Part shown: piece by piece, positions 1 to 5,814 of the stretch | Layout: every line of letters starts with the position of its first letter | Position numbering within the stretch: position 1 is the stretch's first letter | NCBI GenBank assembly: GCA_020200615.1 | Contig: JAIVIH010000287.1 | Span: 1 to 5,916 of the forward strand | Direction: 5' to 3' | Source of the DNA: Actinomycetota bacterium | GTDB taxonomy: Bacteria > Actinomycetota > Acidimicrobiia > Acidimicrobiales > AC-14 | DNA length: 5,916 nucleotides | Made by a program: the position numbers and the translations under genes | The notes under the pieces: generated by a model | What the model was told of the DNA's origin: nothing | What the model saw: the letters and a program-made list of their open reading frames with translations, nothing else | The model's database searches: none

Positions 1-57
1 GTCGACGACCTTGAGCGTCGCCAGACCCAGCAATGCGAGGACTGCGAATTCGTACAT
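1..57 (-). CDS. N-terminus of an unrecognised protein with a hydrophobic start (partial)
   Basis: Nineteen codons are visible, reading from an ATG at 57-55 on the minus strand and open to the window edge. The peptide begins MYEFAVLALLGLATLKVVD, a short acidic head followed by a hydrophobic stretch of about ten residues that looks like the start of a membrane segment or a signal anchor. Just upstream on the same strand is a purine-rich tract with AAGGAG (75-70, 12 bases from the ATG) and AAGGGAG (66-60, 2 bases from it). Neither spacing is ideal, but together they favour this start. The gene is divergent from the propeller gene, and its coding sequence rules out the ATG at 33 as that gene's natural start. 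The rest of the protein lies outside the window, so no function is proposed. Confidence 0.55.
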   Translation of the reverse strand, partial: MYEFAVLALLGLATLKVVD

Positions 58-80
58 GGCTCCCTTGTTCTCCTTTTCAG

Positions 81-120
81 TGGCCGGTGTGGCCCTTTCA
101 TCGATTTGGACCACCGGCCA
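81..120. repeat. 9-bp inverted repeat, operator-like, in divergent intergenic region
   Basis: TGGCCGGTG at 81-89 is matched exactly by its reverse complement CACCGGCCA at 112-120, with 22 bases between. The arm centres are 31 bp apart, close to three helical turns, and a small palindrome ATCGAT (100-105) sits near the middle. The dyad lies between two divergent genes, where a regulator site would be expected. A long-loop RNA stem or chance in GC-rich DNA are alternatives. No convincing -10/-35 pair is visible around it. Confidence 0.4.
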
Positions 121-136
121 GTTACAAAGGTGACAT

Positions 137-157
137 CCCCTTCAAGTCCCGAAGGGG
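137..157. repeat. 7-bp stem-loop just upstream of the propeller gene start
   Basis: CCCCTTC at 137-143 and GAAGGGG at 151-157 form a perfect 7-bp inverted repeat with a 7-base loop, ending 19 bases before the GTG at 177. The right arm contains the only purine-rich Shine-Dalgarno-like tract (AAGGGG, 152-157) near that start, although 19 bases is too far for standard use. No T-run follows on either strand, so it does not look like an intrinsic terminator. It could be an operator or a leader structure. Confidence 0.4.
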
Positions 158-176
158 TCTGGTCGACAATGTCCTT

Positions 177-2090
177 GTGCGGCGCGCCCTCGTCCTTTCG
201 CTCCTCTCTGCTGTGCTGAGCGCCCTTCCGCTCGTCCAGCCCGCAGCGCCCGCTCTCGCGGCTGGGACGAGCCCTGGGGGCCGCATCGTCACCGCGGCGG
301 GACCGCTTCTCGAGATCGCAGATCCAGATGGCACCCATGTGCAACTCCTCATCGGCGACGGCCGGGCCGAGTACGTGCCGGGCACGCCCACCTTTTCCCA
401 CGACGGCACGAAGATCGCTTACGTCTCCGGGGGGCAAACCTGTGTCATTGGCGTGGACGGCTCGGGAAACCGATGTGTGGCAGGGGACTTAGGACGCCCG
501 ACATCGCACCCGCGCTGGTCTCCAGACGACCGCTTCCTGCACTACAGCGCCGGGAGCGCGATCTTCGCCATCAACCTTGAGGGCTGGGACTACCGCCCCT
601 TCTTGTTGGACCCCACCGGAGCGACGGCTTATTCCCACCTCGAATGGGCCCCCGATGGCCGCCGCTACGTCGTGGTCGCGTCCACCAACGGCGGGCCGAG
701 GAGGATCGCGGTCGGAGCCGTGGGCGATCCGCTGGTGGTGATCTCCAACGGAACCTACGCGGACATGGAGCCCCACTGGTCGCCCGATGGCTCCCGAATC
801 GTCTACGGCACCCAGAGGGCCGCATTCGACCAGTTCCATGTCGCCATCGTGAACGCCGATGGCAGCGCGCCGCGTATCATCAGGGACAACGCATGGGCTT
901 TCGCGTGGTCGCCGGATGGCACCCAGATCCTGTTCGGCGGCGGCGGGCCCTTGGCGATGATGAACCCGGACGGCACCGGAGTCGTCCCTGTCCCAGGCCG
1001 ATCAGGCGGGGCCGATTGGGCTGCCGGCTCGGGTCGCGCCGTCGTGTCGACCAGCGGAGGAGGGGCACATACGCTGGCGCTGCGGGCCGACGGGTCCGTT
1101 TCCGCTCGAGGGGTCAACAACGGCGGACAGCTGGGGGACGGAACCCGCGCAGACCGCGCCCGGCCTGTCGTGGTCGCCGGCCTCCCCGCGTCCCGGTCGG
1201 TGAGCGCGGGCTGGATCCACTCGGTCGCGGCTGCCAACGACGGCACGGTGTGGACCTGGGGATGGAACGGAACCGGCCAGCTCGGCAACGGGACCCGGTC
1301 CGACGCGACGACGCCTGGACCAGTACCGGGTCTCAGTGAGGTTGTGGCGGTATCCGCGGGACTGGCTCACACCGTAGCCCTGAGGAACGACGGCACGGTG
1401 TGGACGTGGGGATGGAACGTGACCGGACAGCTGGGCGACGGCACCACAATTGACCGGCCCGGCCCGGTACGGGCCAACATCCCGATCCCGGTCAGGTCCG
1501 TCGCCGCGGGCGGGGCCCATACCCTCGCCCTGGACTGGGACGGGAATGTGTGGGCCTGGGGCTACAACGGCCAGGGCCAGCTGGGCGTGGACAGCCGGAT
1601 CAATTCGCTCATCCCCGTCAAGATTCCTTCTTTGGCGCGGTTTACCGCCATTGCCGCAGGCCTCTACCACAACCTCGCGATCGGCCCTCTCGGGTACGTC
1701 CACAGCTGGGGTTGGAACGGGCTGGGTCAGCTCGGCGACGGTACGACCACGGACCGTAGCTCGCCCGTGAAGCTGGTGCACTCCGAGCTCAACCGGGCCA
1801 CCACCATCGGAGCAGGTGGCGCCCACAGCGTTGCCTCCAGCAGCGCAGGCACGTTGTGGACCTGGGGCTACAACGGCCAGGGGCAACTGGGCGACGGGTC
1901 ACGGGCAGACAGGTCCCAGCCGGCACGCGTGCCAAGCCCCGATTCGGTGTTCACGGTCGGCGCCGGCTGGTTCCACAGCCTGGCCGGAGGGACCGACGGT
2001 CGTGTCTTGGCCTGGGGCTACAACGGCCAGGGCCAGCTGGGCAACGGAACGACAGTCGACGCCACCCGTCCGGGGTTCGTGGGGGTCTAG
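177..2090 (+). CDS. Secreted double beta-propeller protein: TolB-like PD40 repeats plus seven RCC1 repeats
   Basis: From the GTG at 177 the product has 637 residues. Residues 1-28 form a Sec-type signal peptide: two arginines, a hydrophobic core (ALVLSLLSAVLSALPLV), then PALA with likely cleavage near residue 28. Residues 30-290 carry PD40/TolB-like repeats, with FSHDG at 73, WSPDD at 114, WAPDG at 157, WSPDG at 201 and 244, and a worn DWAAGS at about 280. This suggests a six-bladed propeller. Residues 291-637 hold seven RCC1 repeats, marked by GQLG motifs about 50 residues apart and a WxWG motif in blades 2-7, enough for a closed seven-bladed propeller. No sortase motif, C-terminal anchor or catalytic residues were seen, so the protein is probably secreted and binds a protein or glycan. 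The binding role is inference. The reading frame is open upstream to an ATG at 33, but that ATG lies inside the divergent gene, lacks a ribosome site and would bury the signal peptide. A GACAAT at 165-170, six bases before the GTG, could be a weak -10 for a leaderless transcript. Confidence 0.85.
   Translation: MRRALVLSLLSAVLSALPLVQPAAPALAAGTSPGGRIVTAAGPLLEIADPDGTHVQLLIGDGRAEYVPGTPTFSHDGTKIAYVSGGQTCVIGVDGSGNRCVAGDLGRPTSHPRWSPDDRFLHYSAGSAIFAINLEGWDYRPFLLDPTGATAYSHLEWAPDGRRYVVVASTNGGPRRIAVGAVGDPLVVISNGTYADMEPHWSPDGSRIVYGTQRAAFDQFHVAIVNADGSAPRIIRDNAWAFAWSPDGTQILFGGGGPLAMMNPDGTGVVPVPGRSGGADWAAGSGRAVVSTSGGGAHTLALRADGSVSARGVNNGGQLGDGTRADRARPVVVAGLPASRSVSAGWIHSVAAANDGTVWTWGWNGTGQLGNGTRSDATTPGPVPGLSEVVAVSAGLAHTVALRNDGTVWTWGWNVTGQLGDGTTIDRPGPVRANIPIPVRSVAAGGAHTLALDWDGNVWAWGYNGQGQLGVDSRINSLIPVKIPSLARFTAIAAGLYHNLAIGPLGYVHSWGWNGLGQLGDGTTTDRSSPVKLVHSELNRATTIGAGGAHSVASSSAGTLWTWGYNGQGQLGDGSRADRSQPARVPSPDSVFTVGAGWFHSLAGGTDGRVLAWGYNGQGQLGNGTTVDATRPGFVGV
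1047..2087 (+). repeat. Seven tandem RCC1-repeat units, period about 150 bp
   Basis: The GQLG motif recurs at protein residues 318, 368, 418, 468, 518, 570 and 620 (positions of QLG), so the steps are 50, 50, 50, 50, 52 and 50 residues. DNA similarity persists between units. A 20-base stretch at 1236-1255 is repeated exactly at 1386-1405, one 150-bp period later. A 34-base stretch at 1553-1586 is identical to 2009-2042, with a third copy at 1859-1892 differing at three positions. This is the signature of blade-by-blade internal duplication with some recent exchange. Blade 1 is divergent: it has SARG where the others have WxWG. Confidence 0.9.
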
Positions 2091-2134
2091 CGGGAGAACG
2101 GGAACGCGGGGACTGCGGAGCGCCAGAGCTGCGG
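2091..2134. other. Convergent intergenic gap, no terminator seen
   Basis: Forty-four bases separate the stop of the propeller gene from the stop of the 142-residue gene. No long inverted repeat or T-run is visible on either strand, so neither gene shows an intrinsic terminator here. Confidence 0.5.
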
Positions 2135-2563
2135 TCAGGCCACCCGGCGGCGCTGCTTGGGCAGAGGCTCGACGGCGTGGACCATGTCGTCCAGGAGAAC
2201 GTCTCGGCCGATGACCCAGGTCCCGCTGTCGTCGATCGCCTCGTCCTCTTCCTGTAACGCTTCCACCAGGGCCGCCGCCGTCCTCGGCGAGAGGGTGCAG
2301 GACCACCAGGGGCGCTCGTTGCGGCCACTTCGGGACGCCTGGAGCGCGGGCCACAACAGGTGCCCGACAAAGTCCGTGGGGACGAGGGAGTCGTGGTCGC
2401 GGGCGACATGGCCGTCGAACATCAGCGGTACGGCCCAGTCCGTGACCCGCAGGCGGTCCCGGAACGTGATGGCGCCGTTGCCGGCCACCACGAACGGGAT
2501 CCCCAGCCTTCGGGTCAACTCGTCGGCGAACTCGTTGAGTCGCTTCCGCTGCTGCACGGCCAT
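2135..2563 (-). CDS. Conserved-looking protein of unknown function (142 aa)
   Basis: I do not recognise this protein. It starts at the ATG at 2563-2561 and ends at the TGA at 2137-2135. A strong Shine-Dalgarno sequence (GGGGAGG, 2577-2571) lies seven bases before the start, which is the main support that the gene is real. The product looks soluble and cytosolic, with no signal peptide or membrane segment. Residues 1-20 form a charged helix. Residues 21-75 are mixed alpha/beta with a VVAGNGAITFRDR segment, a VTDWAVPLMFDG segment and LVPTDFVGHLLWPAL. Residues 85-120 contain a WWSCTLS segment, an acidic helix (about 97-110) and DSGTWVIGRD. The tail is basic (KQRRR). It is divergent from rimO across a 90-base spacer and convergent with the propeller gene across 44 bases. 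The GC-rich antisense frame is open too, but it has no ribosome site and no recognisable motif. Confidence 0.7.
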   Translation of the reverse strand: MAVQQRKRLNEFADELTRRLGIPFVVAGNGAITFRDRLRVTDWAVPLMFDGHVARDHDSLVPTDFVGHLLWPALQASRSGRNERPWWSCTLSPRTAAALVEALQEEDEAIDDSGTWVIGRDVLLDDMVHAVEPLPKQRRRVA

Positions 2564-2570
2564 AGTCCTA

Positions 2571-2577
2571 CCTCCCC
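2571..2577 (-). promoter_or_regulatory. Strong Shine-Dalgarno site for the 142-residue protein
   Basis: On the minus strand this reads GGGGAGG, followed by seven bases and then ATG. It is the clearest ribosome binding site in the window and fixes the start of the minus-strand gene. The neighbouring plus-strand genes have weak or no such sites. Confidence 0.75.
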
Positions 2578-2641
2578 GGATCCCTCTACGGGTCTGATAT
2601 CGGCAGGTGGGCCGCCAACCCTAAGGACAACTTGGGCAGAA

Positions 2642-2647
2642 TACAGT
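2642..2647 (+). promoter_or_regulatory. Candidate -10 element for a leaderless rimO transcript
   Basis: TACAGT fits the actinobacterial TANNNT -10 pattern and ends six bases before the GTG at 2654, which would place the transcription start at or next to the start codon. No Shine-Dalgarno sequence lies in range: the nearest purine tract, AAGGA at 2623-2627, is 26 bases away. No recognisable -35 is present. Leaderless mRNAs are common in Actinobacteria. This assignment is inference from spacing. Confidence 0.4.
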
Positions 2648-2653
2648 GCACGG

Positions 2654-3883
2654 GTGGCCGGAACCTATTGGGTGGAGACGCTCGGCTGCCCCAAGAACCA
2701 GGTCGACTCGGACAAGCTCGTCGGCACCCTCACGGCCGACGGGATGGTGGCCGCTGACGCGCCCGACGACGCCGACCTGGTGCTCGTCAACACGTGTGCG
2801 TTCATAGAGGCGGCGCGCCAGGAGTCGGTAGACACCATCCTTTCCCTGGCCGAGACCCGACGTCCGGGGTCCCGCCTGGTGGTGACGGGGTGCCTGGCCG
2901 AGCGGTACGGCGAGGAGCTGGCGGAGGCGCTCCCCGAGGTCGACCAGGTGGCCGGCTTCGGTGTCCCCGTTACCCTGGGCCGTCGACGGGACTCGCCGTC
3001 GATGGACCTGCTGAACCTGACCCGCCCTCCGGCGGCGAGCCCCTGGGCGTACGTGAAGATCGCCGAGGGCTGCGACCGCAACTGCGGGTTCTGCGCCATT
3101 CCCTCCTTTCGCGGCCGCCAGCGCTCCCGTTCCCTCGACGAGATCCTGGCCGAGGTCGACGCCCTGGGGGCGGTGGAGATCGTGCTCGTGGCCCAGGATC
3201 TGGCCTCCTACGGGCGGGATCTGGGCCACAAGGGTGCGATCGTGCCGCTGGTCGAGGCGGTGTCCGAGCGCGTGGCCCGCACCCGGCTGCTCTACCTGTA
3301 CCCGTCGGAGCTCCACGACCGCCTGGTCGACACCATCTGCGCCACCGGGCTCCCGTACTTCGACCTGTCCCTGCAGCACGTGTCCAAGCCCCTGCTGCGC
3401 CGGATGCGCCGGTGGGGCGACGGCGACCGCTTCCTCGGCCGGATCCGCTCCATCCGCGAGCGGGAGCCCGAGGCCGCCTTCCGCTCCTCGTTCATCGTGG
3501 GTTATCCGGGCGAGACCGAGGCCGACCACGACCAGCTCCTGGCCTTCGTCGAGGAGGCCCAGCTGGACTGGGCCGGGTTCTTCGCCTTCTCGCCCGAAGA
3601 GGGCACCTACGCAGTCGACCTGGACCGCCCCGTGGACTCCCGGCTGGTCGAGGAGCGGCTGCTGGAGCTGGGTGAGCTGCAGGATCGCATCACCGCCGAT
3701 CGGCGGGCGGCGCTGGTGGGTCGATCCGTCGAGGTCCTGGTGGACGAGCCCGGCACCGGCCGCACCCACCGCGAGGCTCCCGAGATCGACGGCGTCGTCA
3801 ACCTGCCCCAGGATCTGGCCGTGGGCACCTTCGCCACCGTCGCCGTCACCGCCTCGGCCGGTCCCGACCTGGACGCTCGGTGA
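2654..3883 (+). CDS. rimO: Ribosomal protein S12 methylthiotransferase RimO
   Basis: RimO is a cytosolic radical-SAM enzyme that adds a methylthio group to a conserved aspartate of ribosomal protein S12, using two 4Fe-4S clusters and S-adenosylmethionine. From the GTG at 2654 the product has 409 residues, slightly short for the family but complete. The N-terminal UPF0004 domain (about 5-110) has the cluster cysteines C12 (LGCPKNQVDSD), C48 (VNTCAFIEAA) and C80 (VTGC). The radical-SAM domain (about 130-345) has CDRNCGFC, giving C140, C144 and C147. A TRAM domain (about 350-405) contains HREAPEIDG, which is typical of RimO rather than MiaB. The frame is open upstream to an ATG at 2360, but that region lies inside the minus-strand gene, and family similarity begins just after the GTG. 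It is followed after 61 bases by pgsA, a common actinobacterial order. The start lacks a Shine-Dalgarno sequence and is probably leaderless. Confidence 0.93.
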   Translation: MAGTYWVETLGCPKNQVDSDKLVGTLTADGMVAADAPDDADLVLVNTCAFIEAARQESVDTILSLAETRRPGSRLVVTGCLAERYGEELAEALPEVDQVAGFGVPVTLGRRRDSPSMDLLNLTRPPAASPWAYVKIAEGCDRNCGFCAIPSFRGRQRSRSLDEILAEVDALGAVEIVLVAQDLASYGRDLGHKGAIVPLVEAVSERVARTRLLYLYPSELHDRLVDTICATGLPYFDLSLQHVSKPLLRRMRRWGDGDRFLGRIRSIREREPEAAFRSSFIVGYPGETEADHDQLLAFVEEAQLDWAGFFAFSPEEGTYAVDLDRPVDSRLVEERLLELGELQDRITADRRAALVGRSVEVLVDEPGTGRTHREAPEIDGVVNLPQDLAVGTFATVAVTASAGPDLDAR

Positions 3884-3902
3884 GCGGCCCGGGAGGCCGC
3901 TC
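3882..3902 (+). terminator. GC-rich stem-loop at the end of rimO (weak terminator or processing site)
   Basis: GAGCGGCC at 3882-3889 pairs perfectly with GGCCGCTC at 3895-3902 around a 5-base loop, and the stem begins inside the rimO stop codon. No T-run follows, so a classical intrinsic terminator is not supported. A U-less actinobacterial-type terminator, partial attenuation or 3'-end protection of rimO mRNA is possible. The stem is seen directly; its function is inferred. Confidence 0.45.
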
Positions 3903-3918
3903 CCAGCAAGCATTGACA

Positions 3919-3943
3919 GGTCCACCGTCGACGATGGTGGACC
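3919..3943 (+). promoter_or_regulatory. Stem-loop or dyad covering the pgsA ribosome-binding region
   Basis: GGTCCACC (3919-3926) and GGTGGACC (3936-3943) are exact inverted repeats. As RNA the stem can extend inward by one G-U and two Watson-Crick pairs to about 11 bp with a 3-base loop. It ends one base before the pgsA GTG at 3945, and the only Shine-Dalgarno-like tract (GGTGG, 3936-3940) is inside its right arm. It could repress pgsA translation, act as a protein-binding operator, or reduce read-through from rimO. A perfect TTGACA (3913-3918) lies just to its left, but no -10 follows at normal spacing. Confidence 0.5.
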
Positions 3944-3944
3944 G

Positions 3945-4502
3945 GTGAAGGCCCTGGGATTCGGGCCCACGGCGCTGGCCACGCCGGCCAACGCCATCAC
4001 CCTCACGCGCGTCCTGGCCACGCCCTTCCTCCTCGCCCTCATCTTCGCCGACGGCCTGGAGTGGGCCGCTCTCGCCCTCTGGATCGTCCTGGCTGTGACC
4101 GACGGGGCCGACGGATGGATCGCCCGGCGGCACGGCACCACTCGCTCGGGGGCGTTCCTGGATCCCCTCGCCGACAAGATCGTGGTCCTGTCGGCCATGG
4201 CCGCCCTCGTGTCGGAGGACCGGATGTGGTGGGTGCCGGTGGCCGTCATCGCCCTCCGGGAGCTGGCCGTCAGCGCCTACCGCTCCTACGTCGCCCGCCA
4301 GGGCGTCTCCGTGCCGGCGCGATCCCTGGCCAAGATCAAGACTGTGTTCCAGGACGTCGCCGTGGGCCTCGCTCTCGTGCCGGCCACGGGAACCGCGTAC
4401 CGCGGCCTCGTCGGCGCCGTGCTGTGGACCTCGGTGGCCCTGACCGTGGTCACCGGCACTCAATACTTGTGGGACGGACGCCGGATCATCCGTGCGGTGT
4501 GA
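3945..4502 (+). CDS. pgsA: CDP-diacylglycerol-glycerol-3-phosphate 3-phosphatidyltransferase (PgsA-like)
   Basis: The product is an integral membrane enzyme of the CDP-alcohol phosphatidyltransferase family. Its probable reaction joins CDP-diacylglycerol and glycerol-3-phosphate into phosphatidylglycerol phosphate, leading to phosphatidylglycerol and cardiolipin. From the GTG at 3945 it has 185 residues, normal for PgsA. TPANAITLTR near residues 13-22 is the usual entry segment. The metal-binding signature spans residues 53-77, with aspartates D53, D56, D73 and D77 and the pieces DGADGWIAR and GAFLDPLADK. The later RELAVSAYRS (105-114) and AKIKTVFQD (129-137) also match PgsA. Several hydrophobic segments (about 20-36, 42-51, 78-90, 95-110, 137-147, 155-170) fit a polytopic protein. 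The R61-G69 interval is one residue shorter than in E. coli PgsA. The gene sits between rimO and cinA and overlaps cinA by 11 bases. The exact alcohol substrate is inferred from family resemblance and context. Confidence 0.88.
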   Translation: MKALGFGPTALATPANAITLTRVLATPFLLALIFADGLEWAALALWIVLAVTDGADGWIARRHGTTRSGAFLDPLADKIVVLSAMAALVSEDRMWWVPVAVIALRELAVSAYRSYVARQGVSVPARSLAKIKTVFQDVAVGLALVPATGTAYRGLVGAVLWTSVALTVVTGTQYLWDGRRIIRAV

Positions 4503-5814
4503 AGTCGTCGCCGTAGGCACGGAGTTGTTGCTCGGCCACGTCGTCGACACCAACTCGGCTCGCATCGGCGACCGCCTCGCCCTGGCCGGCATCGACTGCC
4601 ACTTTCAGACCCGGGTCGGTGACAACGAGGAGCGCATCGCCCACGTGTTGCGGATAGCGCTGCAGCGCAACGACGCCGTGCTGGTGTGCGGCGGCCTCGG
4701 GCCCACCCCCGACGACGTCACGCGGGAGGGGATCGCCCTGGCCCTCGACCGGCGCCTCGTCCAGGACCCGGCCATGGTGGCCAACATCCGCTCGATCTTC
4801 GAGTCCCGCCAGCGGGAAATGCCGGAGAGCAACGTTCGCCAGGCCGACCGCCCCGACGGCGCCACCTTCATCCCCCAGGTGCGCGGTACCGCCCCGGGGC
4901 TGATCTGCGAGATCGGCGACGGGGGAGAGGCTCAGAAAGTCCTCTACGCGGTGCCGGGTGTGCCCCATGAGATGGAGGAGATGCTCGAGCGGGGGGTCGT
5001 TCCTGACCTGATCCGCCGGGCCGGGTCGCCCACCGTCATCGTCAGCCGGCTGCTCCGGACGTGGGGCCTGGGAGAGTCGGCCCTGGCCGAACGCATCGCC
5101 CACCGGGTGGAGAGCCAGACCAACCCCACGATCGCCTTCCTCGCCTCCGGGATCGAGGGGATGAACCTGCGGCTGACGGCGAAGGCCCCCGACCGGGAAT
5201 CGGCGAGCCGGCTGCTCGATGCCGAGGAGGCGGAGCTGCGGGCCATCCTCGGCGACATCGTCTTCGGGGTGGACGACCAGACGATGGAGCGGGTCGTGGC
5301 CAACCTGCTCACCGAGCGAGGTCTCACCATGGGTGTGTCCGAGTCCCTCACCGGGGGCCTGGTCGGCGACCGGCTCTCGGAGACGGAAGGCGCCAGCAAA
5401 TGGTTCCGGGGCTCCATCGTCGCCTACGACAGCGAGGTCAAGTACGACCTTCTCCGGGTGCCCAAAGGGCCGGTGGTGTCGGCCCGGGCCGCCCACGCCA
5501 TGGCCGAGGGCGCGTGCCGGGCCCTGCGGGCCGACGTGGGCCTGGGCATCACCGGCGTGGCCGGGCCCACAACGCAGGACGACCAGCCCGTAGGCACCGT
5601 GTTCATGGCCGTCAGCATGGCTGGACGGACCGAGGGCAAGGAGGCCCACTTCCCCGGCGACCGCCAGCACGTCCGCCAGTTCGCCACCGTCGACGTTCTC
5701 GACGTCCTTCGCCGCCGGCTGCTGGCCGGCGAAGACGGGCGGGATCCGGCGACCATGGCCGAGGACGGGGGGCACGCCGACCTGGCCGCTCGCCTCCGCA
5801 ACCTCAGCCCATGA
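4492..5814 (+). CDS. cinA: CinA: MoCF-like domain fused to nicotinamide-nucleotide amidase (PncC) domain
   Basis: CinA is a cytosolic two-part protein. The C-terminal PncC domain deamidates nicotinamide mononucleotide in pyridine-nucleotide salvage, and the N-terminal domain resembles molybdopterin-binding (MoCF/COG1058) proteins, with pyrophosphatase activity in some homologues. The product has 440 residues, slightly longer than usual. The N-domain (about 1-170) shows VGTELLLGHVVDTNS (8-22), GGLGPTPDDVTRE (67-79) and PGVPHEM (155-161). A linking domain covers about 175-255. The PncC domain (about 262-412) has SESLTGG (283-289), a SIVAYDSEVK segment ending at K317, GITGVAGP (352-359) and PVGTV (366-370). 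A roughly 28-residue tail follows. The GTG at 4492 fits the family N-terminus (MRCEVVAVGTELLLG) and overlaps the pgsA end, suggesting translational coupling. Only a weak GGA lies upstream. In SESLTGG, leucine replaces the more common cysteine. In many bacteria cinA lies near recA, which is not in this window. Confidence 0.93.
   Translation: MRCEVVAVGTELLLGHVVDTNSARIGDRLALAGIDCHFQTRVGDNEERIAHVLRIALQRNDAVLVCGGLGPTPDDVTREGIALALDRRLVQDPAMVANIRSIFESRQREMPESNVRQADRPDGATFIPQVRGTAPGLICEIGDGGEAQKVLYAVPGVPHEMEEMLERGVVPDLIRRAGSPTVIVSRLLRTWGLGESALAERIAHRVESQTNPTIAFLASGIEGMNLRLTAKAPDRESASRLLDAEEAELRAILGDIVFGVDDQTMERVVANLLTERGLTMGVSESLTGGLVGDRLSETEGASKWFRGSIVAYDSEVKYDLLRVPKGPVVSARAAHAMAEGACRALRADVGLGITGVAGPTTQDDQPVGTVFMAVSMAGRTEGKEAHFPGDRQHVRQFATVDVLDVLRRRLLAGEDGRDPATMAEDGGHADLAARLRNLSP

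Noticed and set aside
33..176. Upstream ATG at 33 extending the propeller protein by 48 residues
   Set aside because: It has no ribosome site, lies inside the divergent minus-strand gene, and would place a 48-residue non-signal segment before an otherwise well-formed signal peptide.
1002..1886. Minus-strand open frame of 294 codons opposite the RCC1 repeats
   Set aside because: It is a shadow of the repeat-coding strand; its apparent repeats mirror the RCC1 units.
1236..2042. Regularly spaced repeats resembling a CRISPR or satellite array
   Set aside because: The 150-bp period is coding, in frame and explained by RCC1 blades. The identical stretches are not separated by spacer-sized unique sequences.
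2360..2653. Upstream ATG at 2360 extending RimO by 98 residues
   Set aside because: The extension lies antisense to the 142-residue gene with its strong ribosome site, and RimO homology begins only after the GTG at 2654.
3913..3918. Perfect TTGACA as a -35 for a pgsA promoter
   Set aside because: No -10-like hexamer lies 16-19 bases downstream. That position is inside the GC-rich hairpin arm (GGTGGA), so the match is probably fortuitous.
2621..4249. Minus-strand open frame of 542 codons opposite rimO and pgsA
   Set aside because: The opposite strand encodes unmistakable RimO and PgsA. The antisense product is low in complexity (rich in G, A, R, H, V, Q) with no motif, as usual for GC-rich antisense frames.
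4486..5775. Minus-strand open frame of 429 codons opposite cinA
   Set aside because: It is entirely antisense to a clear cinA gene, has compositional bias and no recognisable domain.
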